This document shows, piece by piece, positions 36,636-48,544 of a stretch of DNA of 64,000 bases. Within the stretch, counting starts at the first letter, position 1; each line of letters begins with the position of its first letter. The position numbers and the translations under genes were made by a program. Source of the stretch: Anniella stebbinsi (lineage: Eukaryota > Chordata > Lepidosauria > Squamata > Anniellidae); NCBI GenBank assembly GCA_029215795.1, contig JARDYH010000004.1, positions 33,298,001 through 33,362,000 of the forward strand, written 5' to 3'. Below the pieces are notes generated by a model. The model saw nothing but the letters and a program-made list of their open reading frames with translations. It was not told the DNA's origin and did not search any database.

Positions 36636-37680
36636 AATAATAATAATAATAATTATTGTTCGATCGAGGCGGGGAACAACAACAATATAAAACACAAGAA
36701 TCACAAACAGATAAAATTTTAAAAACAAGGAAAAAAACATCATTAAAAACATCTTAAAATTCATCTGGATAGGCCTGCCGGAAGAGAGCAGTCTTCATGA
36801 CTCTCTTAAATTCATGAAGACTGCTAATTTGTCTAATCTCCTCCAGCAGACCATTCCATAGTCTGGGAGCGATGGAAGAGAAGGTCCTCTGGGTAACACT
36901 CGACAGCCTAGTTCTGGCTGACTTGAGTAAGTCCTTCCCAGAGGACCTAAGTGTGCGGTGCAGATTGTACGGGAGAAGGCAATCCCGCAGGTAACCTGGA
37001 CCCAAACCATGTAGGGCTTTAAAGGTAATAACCAATACTTTATACTTCGCCCGGAAACTGATTGGCAGCCAATGAAGCGATTTTAAAGCTGGTGTAATAT
37101 GGTCACCCCTAGGTGTACCGGTGACCAACCTGGCTGCCATATTTTGAACAAGTTGAAGTTTTCGGACTAGGCACAAAGGTAGCCCTATGTACAGTGCATT
37201 GCAGAAGTCAAGCCTCGAAGTTACCAGCGTGTGCACTACCGTCTTTAGGTCTTCCAACTCTAGGAAGGGGCGCAGCTGGCGTATCAGCCGAAGCTGATAG
37301 TAGGCACTCCTGGCCGTCGCATCTATCTGGGCTGTCATTTGGAGCGACGAATCCAGGAGTACCCCCAAGCTGCGAACACAGTCTTTCAGGGGGGGCGTAA
37401 CCCCATCCAGAACTGGTTGACACACCTCCAAACCCAGGTTGGGGCCTTTGACAGCAAGCACCTCCGTCTTGTCTGGATTCAGCTTCAGTTTGTTTTTCCT
37501 CATCCAGCCCATTACCGCCTCCAAGCATTCATTCAAAGGAGACACACTATCCTTAGCTGATGATGTTGTCGAAGGCATAGAGAAATATATTTGGGTGTCA
37601 TCAGTGTATTGATAGCACCCCGCCCCATGACTCCGGATGATCTCTCCCAGCGGTTTCATGTAAATGTTAAAAGTGGGAGA
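36636..37680 (-). pseudogene. L2 LINE 3' half with RT frame (type-ii tail)
   Basis: A 301-codon uninterrupted minus frame (36754-37659) covers the C-terminal part of the L2 ORF2 protein. It starts in the MKPLGEIIRS block, then the RT catalytic box reads YTDDT where the 51-kb copy has YADDT, followed by [42 protein letters not shown] and [14 protein letters not shown]. It lacks the endonuclease and RT motifs 1-4, so it cannot act alone. The 3' tail is partly deleted: the AAT repeat joins directly to cgatcgaggcggggaacaac, losing one arm of the terminal hairpin. At its 5' (right) edge it meets a CR1 fragment. Confidence 0.92.
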
Positions 37681-37683
37681 TGT

Positions 37684-37802
37684 CCCTCATGTTCTTCTGC
37701 TCATAAGCTTCCCAGCAGCATCTGGTTGACTTCTGTAGGAAACTGTTTGCTGCATCAGTTAGGCCTTGGTCTGGTCCAGCAGGCCTCCTCATTTCTTATA
37801 AG
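37684..37802 (+). mobile_element. CR1 LINE 3' UTR fragment
   Basis: cagcagcatctggttgactt, ggccttggtctggtccagca and a cttataag end follow the CR1 3' region seen more fully at 61.8-62.2 kb. Confidence 0.7.
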
Positions 37803-39096
37803 AAGCAAGTTAAGGAGCTGGTTACCCCACAAGTGACCTGCTGGTTTGCAGGAAGAATAAAAAGCCCTCGTGGTCAATGTAGAGATGGTGTTAGACTTCA
37901 GATGTCACTATGTGGATGGAAATGAGACCAATTTGAATCTTTGTTAAGATTTTCCCTTGCTTAAATCTCATCCTCAGTGTCTGGTAGAGTTCCTCCCTCC
38001 CCATATGCACATGTCAGTACTCTCCTTTCATTTGAGCGGAAGAGCTTGTGTCTTCATTACTGCTCTGTAATTTTGGATTAGGAGAATGACTTTAGATGTA
38101 GATCCACTTTCAATTTGCTGCCTTATTTGTCTATCCAACTAATTTAAGTTAATTTTATTTCATGATGAAAACAATATTAAAGAGCTCCTTTTTTTGCATT
38201 TTAATTGAATTCAGATTTTTCTCCAAATGCAGCTTGACAAAAAGCATTAGTAAAAGTTAATTATCTAGTAAATAACAGAGATTTTCTAACATAATGAGAA
38301 AAGTAGAAATTAATTACTGATTAAGCATATACTGTGCAAGGAATGTGTTCTCTATATGAGTGCAGGAAGGCATGGGGGGAGGGAACAGGCAATTCCACGA
38401 GATAAGTGGAAGTAGATTAAATGGATACATCTGTCAAATTAGTTTTGATTTACAGATTGTATGAGTTACAACTTTAAAAGTATGGCTTTTTAGTGTCTGA
38501 ATCTATCCTGAGAGAGCACCAGAAACTAGCAAATGTTCAAGGAATTTTTCCGCTCCTCATGACTGAATGGGGGTAGGAAGTTTCCTGTATGTTCACAGCA
38601 TGCCTCACTGCGACTTCCTCTGTGCAGTACATGGTTTGAACCCTTTCAGCTTTGCACCATTACATATTTTTCCAAATTAAATGTTATAATTGGTGAGAAA
38701 TTGAACGGGTAACTTTGTAAAAAAGAACAACTGTTTTTCAAAATTGTAGCAGTTCCGGGAAAAAAATCTGAAGCAGTCCAACAAGATTTTGTCCCATCAA
38801 ATTCCCACCGGAAATTATTCTGGATGTATGGAATTGCGAAATTCAAGGCAGAATGCAGTTGAGGTAATTCTGGTACCATCACTACATGGAATACTGTTTT
38901 CCACCCACAGTGGATTATCTGATGCTGCAGTTACCATTTTAAGTTTTTTTTAAATCTAAGAGTTAATACTATAGCAGATTTCTTAATATTAGAGTAATTT
39001 TGTAATAGCATGACTCAACAGCACATTAGGGAACAGGCAACAATATTTCAGTGTTTCATCTTGCATTTTCAAGAGGGGCAGCCATGTCCGTCTCTG
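37803..39096. other. AT-rich intronic sequence, possible conserved element
   Basis: No transposon signs. 38100-38340 is dense in TAATT and ATTA motifs and free of repeats, which suits a conserved non-coding element, but this is not testable here. Confidence 0.35.
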
Positions 39097-39100
39097 ATAT

Positions 39101-39250
39101 GAAAACAATAAGGAGTTTGAGGCACCACAAAGACTAACTGTTTTATTACGATGCCATGAGTGTTCGTGGGCTAAACCTAATCCCACAAAAATTTGTGCCT
39201 TAGTAATAAACATTGCTAGTCTTTAAGGTGCCACAGACTCTTTATTGTTT
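39101..39250. repeat. Inverted repeat of a dispersed element
   Basis: gaaaacaataaggagtttga then ggcaccacaaagacta mirrors tagtctttaaggtgccacag then actctttattgttttc. tgttcgtgggcta lies inside. Either a foldback element or two insertions head to head. Confidence 0.6.
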
Positions 39251-39969
39251 TCATCTTGCATTTGAGATTTTGACACAGTAACTGTTTCAGATTATACTTC
39301 CTCTACCTTAGCCCAATGGGTGGAGAGCATGCACATCTCCTACCCATCTCCACCTGTATATGCAGGGATGGACCATTCTGTTTCTGCCTATACACATACC
39401 AATTGTTGCATCTCATGATCACTTTGATGCACATGATGGAAATTGCTTATTCCATTCCTGCATATACAGTTGTGGCCAGCGGAAGCAAGGAGGAGCAGCT
39501 GCATGGCTTGCTCCTGTCCATGTGTGGGGTCCATCCTGTGTGTGTATGGGGAGGAAGTATATGAACTGGACATATATTTTACTGTGCTTCTGTTGCTTTA
39601 AATGTTGCTTCCACTTGTACCCAAACTCCAAGGAAACTTTTGTAAAGAAGACTATAATATCCTTTATTCATTTAATTGACTTATAACCATGTATCTGAGG
39701 ACATCTCTTCTTCCATCTGAAATTAATATGAAGATAAAATAAATTTCAGGTTGCTTCTTCTTTTCATGTGCCAATTTAATAATAGTTGCCTAGCCTGTTA
39801 AAGAAGCTGAGGGAGATATCTGAAACCCTAGAGCCCTGCTGTCAAGCATCATATGTAGTACTTGGCTAGATGGTCTGACTATGATTTGTACATGACACTT
39901 CCTCTTGATAGAACTACAGAGCAATTTGGTTGGTACAGGAATTGCTGGAACTGGATGCTCAGATTTCAT

Positions 39970-40325
39970 TAATTTATTCATTTCATTCATGTATTACATT
40001 TATATACCACCCAATATCCAAAGCTCTCTGGGTGGTTTACAAAGATTAGAACCCTCAAAATACACTATAATACCATAATAAAACCATTTTGATACAAAAA
40101 TATAAAAGAGTTTTAAACAATCAACAATTAAAAGCCTTATCATATGCTGTCAAATGGGAGTAGACAAAAGACTTAATTTGATGGTGGAAAGATGACAATG
40201 TTGGTGCCAAGTGGAATTCACTGGGGAGTGTGTTCCGTAATTGAAGGTGGCCCCATGGTTTTTGATGGATCATCTTTATACCTTTTTGGCATAATGTCTG
40301 GATCAGTGACTCATGCATCTCCAAT
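39970..40325 (-). mobile_element. L2 LINE 3' fragment (type-i tail)
   Basis: tacatttatataccacccaa, caaagctctctgggtggttt and acaaagattag are the reversed type-i L2 tail. The minus frame keeps LAPTLSSFHHQIKSFVYS from the ORF2 end. Confidence 0.85.
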
Positions 40326-40599
40326 ATAGTGTGATCTGTAAATTAGACATGAATCTAACACTAAATTTCTTCAGCTATTTACATTAAAAACATCAAACAG
40401 GATTCTTTGCATATTCTCCTTTTAGCACTTCCTGTAATGTATAAAACTGAGCTAGATTAATTGCTTTTATTAGCTATTGATGGCTAATTAAATCACAATC
40501 AGAAGCTGTTAATTAACCATTAATCCTCTAGGCTCTATAGTCAATACCATACAAATACTCACATTGAGGAGGAAACTTGGATATTTTCCTGGAAGCTTA

Positions 40600-40990
40600 G
40601 CCAGTGGTCCTGTTAAAGCCCTGCTTTCCACTTGAGATGCCTGGATCAGTGCCTGGATCTGGCTGCGCTACCCCGACCCCGTGTGAGTGTCGGCTGCAGG
40701 GTCCCATCTGTGGACTGGCATCTCTCCCTGGCAAGCTGCCCCTCTCCACCTCGTCTCCTTGGCATGTTCTGTGCCTTGCTCCCTGGTGGCGTGGCCTTGG
40801 CCATCCCCTCTTCACCGCTGTGCCTTCCAGCCACCTCTTCCTCCCTTCCCGGGGGCGCCTGTCCTTTCCGTGGGCTCAGCCCTGGCATACTGGTGCCCAT
40901 GTACCATCTTGCCCATGTCTGCCTTCCCTGCTGAATAAAGTTTTCCAAACCACCCCACTCTCGCCTTCTTTCCTGTGTGTGCGTAAGATG
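40600..40990 (+). mobile_element. GC-rich, possibly LTR-derived segment with poly(A) signal
   Basis: C/T-rich sequence ends in AATAAAG at 40934-40940, followed by ttttccaaaccaccccactc. Overlapping open frames on both strands are compositional. The LTR assignment rests only on layout. Confidence 0.3.
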
Positions 40991-40999
40991 TTCTAGGAG

Positions 41000-41345
41000 G
41001 GGGTTGGAGGCTGGGGGCTAGGGGCCGTGGGTCGTCCTGGTGACTGCCAGGTCCCCCGTGTAGGGTGGGTGGTGGGAGGCTCCCTGGGGCTTGGGTGCCA
41101 ACGTTGGAATTGCAGTGCGGGGTGAGGGTGTTGTATTGGTGCTGCCGTTGCTCCTGGCAGACTCTTTGCCCGAGGCTGCTGAGTTCCGGCCAGTGACTGA
41201 GGCAGCCAATGGGGTTTGGGAGGCGTGTCCTGCATCATCTAAGATGGCGGCGCCCATGGTTTTAGGCCACATTGCTTGCTGAGATACCTGCTGGAGGACT
41301 GCCGGAGTTTGGTAAGCGGGGAAAATGGCGGCCGAGCTGTCAGTC
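41000..41345 (+). promoter_or_regulatory. CpG-rich, promoter-like patch
   Basis: Two AANATGGCGGC motifs (41241-41251 and 41321-41331) match the YY1 site of many housekeeping promoters. Between them cggagtttg/gtaagc (donor at about 41311) is a good 5' splice site. CpG is frequent, unlike the surrounding intron. It may be a transposon-borne or cryptic promoter; no transcript evidence. Confidence 0.35.
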
Positions 41346-41407
41346 AGAACTGAGTACGTTATTAACCATCAGGGTGGTTAACTTAACTTTGCATCCCCTG
41401 CTGCATC

Positions 41408-41494
41408 GTGTCATCCGAATTGAGGCTGCCTTTTTAACACACCGTCAGTAGGTTAAGTCCTCTCAGTTGATTAATGTGTCGTCCGAATTGAGCC
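41408..41494. mobile_element. Terminal fragment of the CTGAATTCGGAC MITE family
   Basis: tgtcatccgaattgaggct and gtgtcgtccgaattgagcc occur 68 bases apart in the same orientation, with ggttaactta and ttaagtcc between. Both match the right end of the 26.2-kb MITE. Confidence 0.6.
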
Positions 41495-41907
41495 ATTGTG
41501 TGTGTGTGGTGGGGGGCTAATGGACAAGCTTGTTCTCATGCTCTGTTTGCCTGTGTTTGGTTTGGTTTCCCCTACTGTGCAGGCAGACCTCCTCCCTACC
41601 AGAAGACACTCATTCTGTCATTCTGTCCCAAATTATCAGTTGGTTGGAAGAAGCCAGTGAAAGATGCTGATGATTTAACAATGCCATTATTTAGCTGTCA
41701 GAGGCCTTTTAAAACCAGCATCCAGCTTGATAATACCTGTGATTGACCAGTGACCAGGCCTTGGAAGCTATTGAAAATGTCTGCAATCATTGCTCAATCA
41801 GGGGCATCTCCAAAGAACATCTGTGGGTTGCAATTATGAACCTGTGGGAAAGCTTGGATTCCCTAGTTCAAGTAATCTGTGAGGTTGCACATTTGAAAAA
41901 AGGATGG

Positions 41908-42173
41908 TACTGAGTGTTCAAACTGCTACGAAGTCAAACGATTTTGTGATTGCCTTATGAAATGACCTCACTTTTCTTAAGAACATGTGAAGACATCTCT
42001 TTGCCTTTTTCCTATTCACTCAGTTGGTGTTACTGTGACCAGTCAATGTCCTTCCTTTCTCCTCAGCCAGGGGATTCCTGAAGTGTTTTTTTAAAAAAAC
42101 AGAATGAATAGTGCTATTTACTGAGTGTGCAAACTGCTACAACATCAAATGATTTTGCGATTGCCTTATGAAT
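41908..42173. repeat. Local dispersed duplication, about 55 bp
   Basis: 41908-41962 and 42119-42173 share tactgagtg, caaactgctac, gattttg and gattgccttatgaa with a few substitutions, in the same orientation. The spacer is ordinary sequence. Confidence 0.85.
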
Positions 42174-42452
42174 ATCCATAATATATATTTTTTAAAATAA
42201 TATCAATATTGTGACACTTTTTGAATGAGTGCTGTGTGTATTTAGAAGGCCTCCAACTGTTGAATGGATAACAAAATCTCATGGCTTAAGAAGGGTGTGC
42301 TTAAATTGCTTGTATATAGGTAAGGATGTATAGCAGATCAAATCTTAATAGTTTGAGTAATTCAAATAAATATGTAAAGGTTTCATGAGTCCCTGATATC
42401 TAAAAACAAACATTATTTCAAGTTTTTCCCACTGGCATGTCTCATTATTCTA

Positions 42453-42468
42453 TAATAATAATAATAAT

Positions 42469-42503
<35 letters not shown>

Positions 42504-42618
42504 TTTATTTCTTACCCGCCTCTCCATTTGGATCAAGGCGGGGAACAGCAGTAAATATAAAATATGATAAAATACATCAAACTAATTAAAAACATGGTGC
42601 ACATGATTAAAATAGCAA
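42453..42618 (-). mobile_element. L2 LINE 3' tail (type ii)
   Basis: An AAT run, then cttacccgcctctccatttg and gatcaaggcggggaacagca, is the reversed type-ii L2 3' end with its hairpin. No coding part remains. Confidence 0.85.
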
Positions 42619-44820
42619 TATGGCCGGGGTGGGCTGCTGTGTAATTTCACACAGTGCTCAAAAGCTCTCTGCCTGTGGTCAGTTCAAACCTCTAACAAGA
42701 ATGACCTGTCCCTCCCCTGGCAGCCTTCTACATGGGAAAGGAGAGGGAGAGAAAGGGGATGGCAGAAAGACAAAAAAAGGAAGGCAGAAAGAGAAAAGGG
42801 GCGACCCACCCACTTATGTTTCTGGTCCTGCCCACTGCTGGTTCCAGTCCTTCTCACTGCCAACATGCAATGCCCAACAGATTACTCACAAGGGAATTGA
42901 AGGGGGAGGAAGGTTGCCTGCACTTGCTCTCTATGACAGGAAGGGTGGAGTTTGGATGGATGGACAGGAGAAACAGGTCTGAAGAATGAGCCTCACTTTA
43001 CACATGGTTTTGGCCCATATCTCCCCAAATTCATGAAATTTAGTAAGCACCTGTGACATTTAATGATGACTCTGGGTCCTGGCAAATAATTTTTTAGGGC
43101 CCTGGTTGGCCATTGGCCTGGCATTTCTTTTACAGGTCTGTCTTTTATTTGGGGCATTCCTTTTCCAGTGAAGCTTTCTTTGGTTATAAGTTATTTTGTT
43201 TAATTTGCTTTTGGTTGAATATTTATTCATCTTCCTTTGCTACAGCGTTTAGAGGAAGGAACAGTTTGGAATGACCAGGAGTATGGAGAGTATGGGAAGG
43301 TGCCTGGGAGGGCCAGCTCACCTGACAAGTGGGATGGGAGGACATTTGCAAGGCTGGAGCTGTTCATGAGTGAAGTGAATGTATGATATAACCATTGTGG
43401 TTGTGAGAGGCTATAGTAGGAAAAACACATAGCTATACCCACCAGAGGAATGTGTAATTGTCTAGGTTTAGCTTGTAAATGAACTGAGTTGTTACATTCT
43501 CTTTGGGATCTATGCCAGCTCTAGAGATTTGGTGTTAACCTCCCATATGTAGTACGCTTCTTGACGGCTATTTTCTTGACCTGTCCCTTTTATACATGTG
43601 TGTTGTGTTTATTGGCATCTGCTTGTCCTTGCAAATAATAAAGCAATCTTTAGGAGATACTTGTCCTATCTATATACACTTATCTAGGAGTAAGAACTGT
43701 TGAACATTGAGTTGGTTCATATGTAACTCTAACCCACTGTAGATTCATTAACCTGTAGAGCATTGCGGGTTGTGCTGGCCACAAGCCATGGTGGATGCGC
43801 ACCGTGGCTTGTTGTATTGTGCAAATCTGTATGGTGTGGATTATGTGAAGGTTAAAAAGCCCTCACATAACCCTAGAAAAACCTATCCGCAAAAGAATCC
43901 AAACATATTAAAGGGAAATGTTGTTATTTCAAAACTGCATTCTTGTCTTTTTTTTGGTAATGTTTGTAATTAAAGCCTCTCGTTGCCCTACAGGTTGTTA
44001 ATGATTATATCTGTTCAGGTTCTACAAACTGTAGGAGTTTAAATGTATGAACATTGTAGATTCATTAAGCCATACATTATCCAGTCATAACACAAAGGTA
44101 TGTTAACAATGTTCAGATTATTCATCTATCCTGTTTCATCATGGAAGGCAAAAATGCCTATCTATTAAATGACAGTATACAGTGAGGAAGTGGCTAATCA
44201 TATGTTTCTACATCCAAAGGGGTATGAATATCTCTGGTTAAATGCTTGAATACATTTGTTTGTGAAAATAGTCTAGTGATACAGTCCAGAGTATTAAGGT
44301 GTGTGTGAGGTGGGAGTTGAACAGGAGACTTCTGGAGCCTGCTCCCTGTATCCATTTAGGCCTTTTGGAGTCTGTGTCTGTATCTTGTGTGGACATGATC
44401 CAGCTTGTAAGCACCCTTCCAGCCCTTCCCCACTACTCTGTTCTATTCCCCAAATAGCAGTAAAGTGCTGGCTGTATTGAGTGTTTCACACACCATTAGT
44501 AAACAGCAGAGCCTTATGATTTAGTCCTATGCTTCCTTTCGGCCTCAGACACTGCTCTCTATGCTCACAGCCAGGGCCGAGGCCAGATGTCAGGATGGTG
44601 CTGCCAAAAGCCCTTGCCCCTCCTCTTCTTCCTCCGTGCTTTCACCAATATCACTGCTACCCACCCCTCCCCTCTGTTCACGGCCATTGCCCCCCCCTCC
44701 ACTTGCCTGGCTCTGGTGAAGTCCTTCCTCAGGATCAGGCATTGTGCAGACTGGAGAGGTTTAACACAGATCTAGCCCCCCCGCCCCCCCCCCCCAATGC
44801 TTTTGTGGCTTTCATTTCAT
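42619..44820. other. Intronic sequence without identified genes
   Basis: 42700-42960 is A/G-rich and gives 85-120-codon frames without family features. The rest shows nothing definite. Confidence 0.45.
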
Positions 44821-44878
44821 GATTCTCAAAAGTGGGTGGAGCTTGAATGGATTCTCAAAAGTCCGTTGAGCTTGAATG
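44821..44878. repeat. Tandem duplication, 2 x 29 bp
   Basis: gattctcaaaagtgggtgga then gcttgaatg is repeated with four changes (tccgt for gggtg). Confidence 0.92.
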
Positions 44879-45517
44879 GAATGGATTTTCCAGTGATGGA
44901 CAGCTCTGGTTGTTCTTGATGTTGTTGTTGTTGTTGGTGGTGGTGATGGTGATGCTGATGACTGTATTTTAATGCCAAGTACAGGTATGTGTGGAATTTT
45001 CTGCCTCAAGTGACAAAAGAACTTGGCTAGCCTTGGATATTATGCACCTTGATATGGGTGGATGGGAGCTTTGAGTGAGCCATGTGTATGCCTTTAAGGG
45101 GTTAAGTGCAAGTGGCGTTGTTGTGTTAACTCTGCAGGTGGTGGCAGTGTGCATGCTGGAGGCTTCTGGGGAGCTACTTTAAATTTTGTTTTAGTGGTGA
45201 AGTAACCCAGTCATTTCTGGTATTGAGAGTGATGTTTTGAGAACTGAAACTAGGGATGGTGCAGGCACCGGACTAGGAATGAGTAAGACCAGTGGAATCC
45301 CTCAATCCTGGACCCCACTCACTGAGCGACCCCACTCACTGAGCAATGGGGCGCTCGCACTTGTTGAGCCCCGCAACATCCAGGAGAAAAAGCACAATTT
45401 CTGCAACATCTAATATTGTGGAAATTATGGCTGCCATTTTGTGCAACATAATACAAGGATCAGAGCCCCAATCTTCTGTAAAAATGCCAGCTTTTACCTA
45501 GGAATGGGCAGCAGCAG

Positions 45518-45837
45518 TAGGGTGACCAGATAAAATCCAGGTCAGGGCTCATGTAACTTTAACAGTTGTAAAGAAAAGGGAATTTCAGCCAGTGTCATTT
45601 GTATGTAATTAGTTCCTGGTGAAATTCCTTCTTCATCACAACAGTTAAAGTTGCAGGGGCCCTGCCTTCTTTTGTATATGGTCACTCTAGGATAGTGCAT
45701 GCACCTTTAACTGTTGTGATGAAGAGGGAATATCACCAGGAACTAATTGCATACAAATGACACTGGCTGAAATTCCCTTTTCTCTACAACTGTTAAAGTT
45801 ACATGAGCCCTGACCTGGATTTTATCTGGTCACCCTA
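45518..45837. mobile_element. 320-bp palindromic hAT-type MITE, complete
   Basis: TAGGGTGACCAGATAAAATC at the left is mirrored by GATTTTATCTGGTCACCCTA at the right. The arms are near-perfect across the whole element (aattagttcctggtgaaatt with its complement). The flanks 45510-45517 and 45838-45845 are both AGCAGCAG, an 8-bp target duplication. No coding capacity. Confidence 0.93.
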
Positions 45838-45845
45838 AGCAGCAG

Positions 45846-48031
45846 GGTTCTCCCGGACCACTCACAGAGCCCACGCAGCCTGGTGGGTGGGGAGGAGTAG
45901 CAGCTACAGCTCATCGGGCACCCAGCAAATCCAGATGGGGATAGGTTTGTCCATCCCTATCAACTACCAAGGGTAAGAACAATAAAAACAGCTTTTTACC
46001 TAGCACAGAGGATCTGTTGATTGGGAAAGGGTTTGTTTTCCATTACACATTTGAATGGCCAGAGGGAAACTCCTTTGATGGGATTATATGTTTCTGTTTC
46101 TCTTTAAACAGGAAGCTCCTTTCTTCTGCCCTCATGGTGTCTGTCTTGAAGACAAATCAGACTGAGAATAGAAGTAGGAAGTAATGCTTCCTGCCTTTAG
46201 TCTGGCGTCTTCTGGACAAGAAAATTTTATTAGCTTGATCTCCTCTGTTTCACTTGCACTTGTGCAAATACCATATTCACATTCAGCAGTCAGATTAGCT
46301 ACTGAAAATCTCTGGGCAGAGTCTAAAGCTATCATTCAAGAATGGTCGAAGTAGGCCTTTTGGTATTGCCATCATTTTAAATTCACTGAACCATTGCAAG
46401 AATATATTTCCTAATGCAATTTATTGTGGTTTCCATTTAAGCAAACTTTTCATTTCGTCTTTAAGATAATGTATTAAACATTGAAATTAACAGGTCATCT
46501 GTTTTATCACAAAGCAATGTCAATGCAGTGTACAGGTTTACTGGTAGAATGGTCCTGCGTCCTACTTTACAGAGGACAGTCCTCTATTTGAAGCCATCTT
46601 CTATTTACAAGGCTGTATAGACCAAGACCGGCTGAAAGATAAAGAACCATAAGAAGGGAGAGCAGATGCTTTGAAGTTACTCATCCACAGGTAGTACCTG
46701 GACAGCAGATTGAGCAGATAGACAGGTCAAGTGGTCACACTATGACGAGATGTATTTCTATTTCTATTTCCTCCTTAAACTGTACATGTGAGGGCTAGAA
46801 AATAACTCCTCACATGTACAACTGAAGGAGGTAAGGAAGGAAAGTCCATAAAATGGTTTCCTTATTTGGTTATAATCATGTGAAGGTGCTGAAAATCATA
46901 TTTGTGCCTGAGTAATTTAACATCCCTACCCTAAAGTGTGTATTTTCTGTTCTGGTGTCTGCAATAATTTAGCCTTTAAGCAGTGTGGCAGCTGAAAGGT
47001 GATGCTGAAGCAGCCTCGACTGGGATCCGTCTGAGTTGGTCACGAGGGGTTCTTTTTTGGTGGCTCATTTCTTCAGCTGTCATCTGCAGGAACACAGTCA
47101 TGTAATCTTAATGAACAATGTGCAAAGCCATTAAAAACTCAATTATGGCTTTCTTTTTTACTGTAGACGTGAGAAAATGCAATCATAAAGTGCTGATGTG
47201 TAAACACAATAGGCACCATCTGCTACCAAGTACGATTTCAGCTCTGAAAAGAGGATATATGTTGCAGATGCATCAATAATAGGAGGCTTATCAAGGCATC
47301 ATTATGTACCAAGGAGCGGGGAAATGAAATTTATGGGCATCTAGAGAGCACTTCATGGTTTAATTCCCCAGTTTTAGTGGTATGCTCAGTAACAGGAGCG
47401 AGCACCATTTTATACTTCCTGTCATTTTAGAAGATTAAAAAAACCCCATCTTTCTCTTACTTAATCCAGAATGGCCAGAGCTTATAAAATTGTTGTTGTT
47501 GTTTCTGTTGTTATCTTCAGAAAACTGGCTGCAACAGTTAAGTATCAAGTTAGGAAACAGATTGACCATAGCATATTAAATTCAGTTGACCTGACATCTA
47601 ATCTGCTTGAAAGACCATGTGCCCCTGTTGCCACATTAATAAATACAGCCCCCTATTGGCCATTGTCAGCATGTAAACTGTCTCCTTTCCTCAGTTTTAG
47701 GATTAGATTGCCTGATTCCTTGACATGTTTGCAAATTTGTAGATGAAACTAGCAAATGGCAATATGAGCAGATTAATGTTTAATTCAGGGGAAATCATGA
47801 TAAAATACAATTGTCTTATCTTAAGGTTGCCTGTGTTCCAGGAAATTAGCAGTGTCAGAATTCCGAGGGAGAAAAAGTGATGTGCTGGTTAGTCGCTCGT
47901 TCCATCCTCATTCAGATAAACAGAAAATGAAGTTATTATTAATGATAGTAAAATTAAGAAATGTTTGAAAACCCTGCAATTTGGACAGATCTTTTGCCCT
48001 GTGACTGCAGTATAAGAGGTTTGTTCACTCA
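45846..48031. other. Intronic sequence without identified genes
   Basis: No repeats recognised over most of it. 47100-47330 is AT-rich, repeat-free and a candidate conserved non-coding element. Confidence 0.4.
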
Positions 48032-48137
48032 TGAGCCCAATTCAGACAATGCATTTATGTTGACTGAACATATGTGGGAATGGGATTGCATGCACTAGCT
48101 CTGGCCCCAGTGCCTAAGAATGTCTGAATCAAGCTTA
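48032..48137. mobile_element. Possible short MITE
   Basis: agcccaattcagacaatgca mirrors aagaatgtctgaatcaagct. The termini resemble the aattcggac family loosely. Weak. Confidence 0.4.
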
Positions 48138-48528
48138 CGCACAATCAGGAAGCAGATCTGGGCTAAGTTCTTGAGTTCAGGGGTGAGATTTTGTTCCACA
48201 AAACTGAGGTGTTGTTTTGGGTGTGGAGCCTGAACTGGCTCATTTGTTTTTAGGTGGGAGGAACATTTAACTGTAGTGGCAACTTGGCTTTCCTCCTCCT
48301 CCTCCTCCTTTTCCTTCTTCTTTTTTCCTATCTGCTGTGGTATGTGGGTGGCAACCTGTCCCTGATTGAAACTAGTCACAGTGGCCAAAGCGAGGACTCT
48401 GGCCGCAGACATGTTTTCCCATGCCTAGCATACTGGATTGATTGCAGGAATGATGCTAGGAGTGGGAAAACATGGTAGCAGCTGGAATTCTTTCTGAATG
48501 TGCAATGTCTTTAGTTTTCAAGAGCAGC

Positions 48529-48544
48529 GGGGGGGGGGGGGGGG
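48529..48544. repeat. Poly(G) run of 16
   Basis: Uninterrupted G homopolymer, a likely site of length error in the assembly. Confidence 0.95.

Noticed and set aside
36754..37659. 301-codon minus frame as a host gene
   Set aside because: It is the C-terminal part of an L2 reverse transcriptase followed by the L2 3' tail.
40604..40996. 130-codon + frame in a GC-rich segment
   Set aside because: Four overlapping frames on both strands of similar length indicate composition; the segment ends in a poly(A) signal like an LTR.
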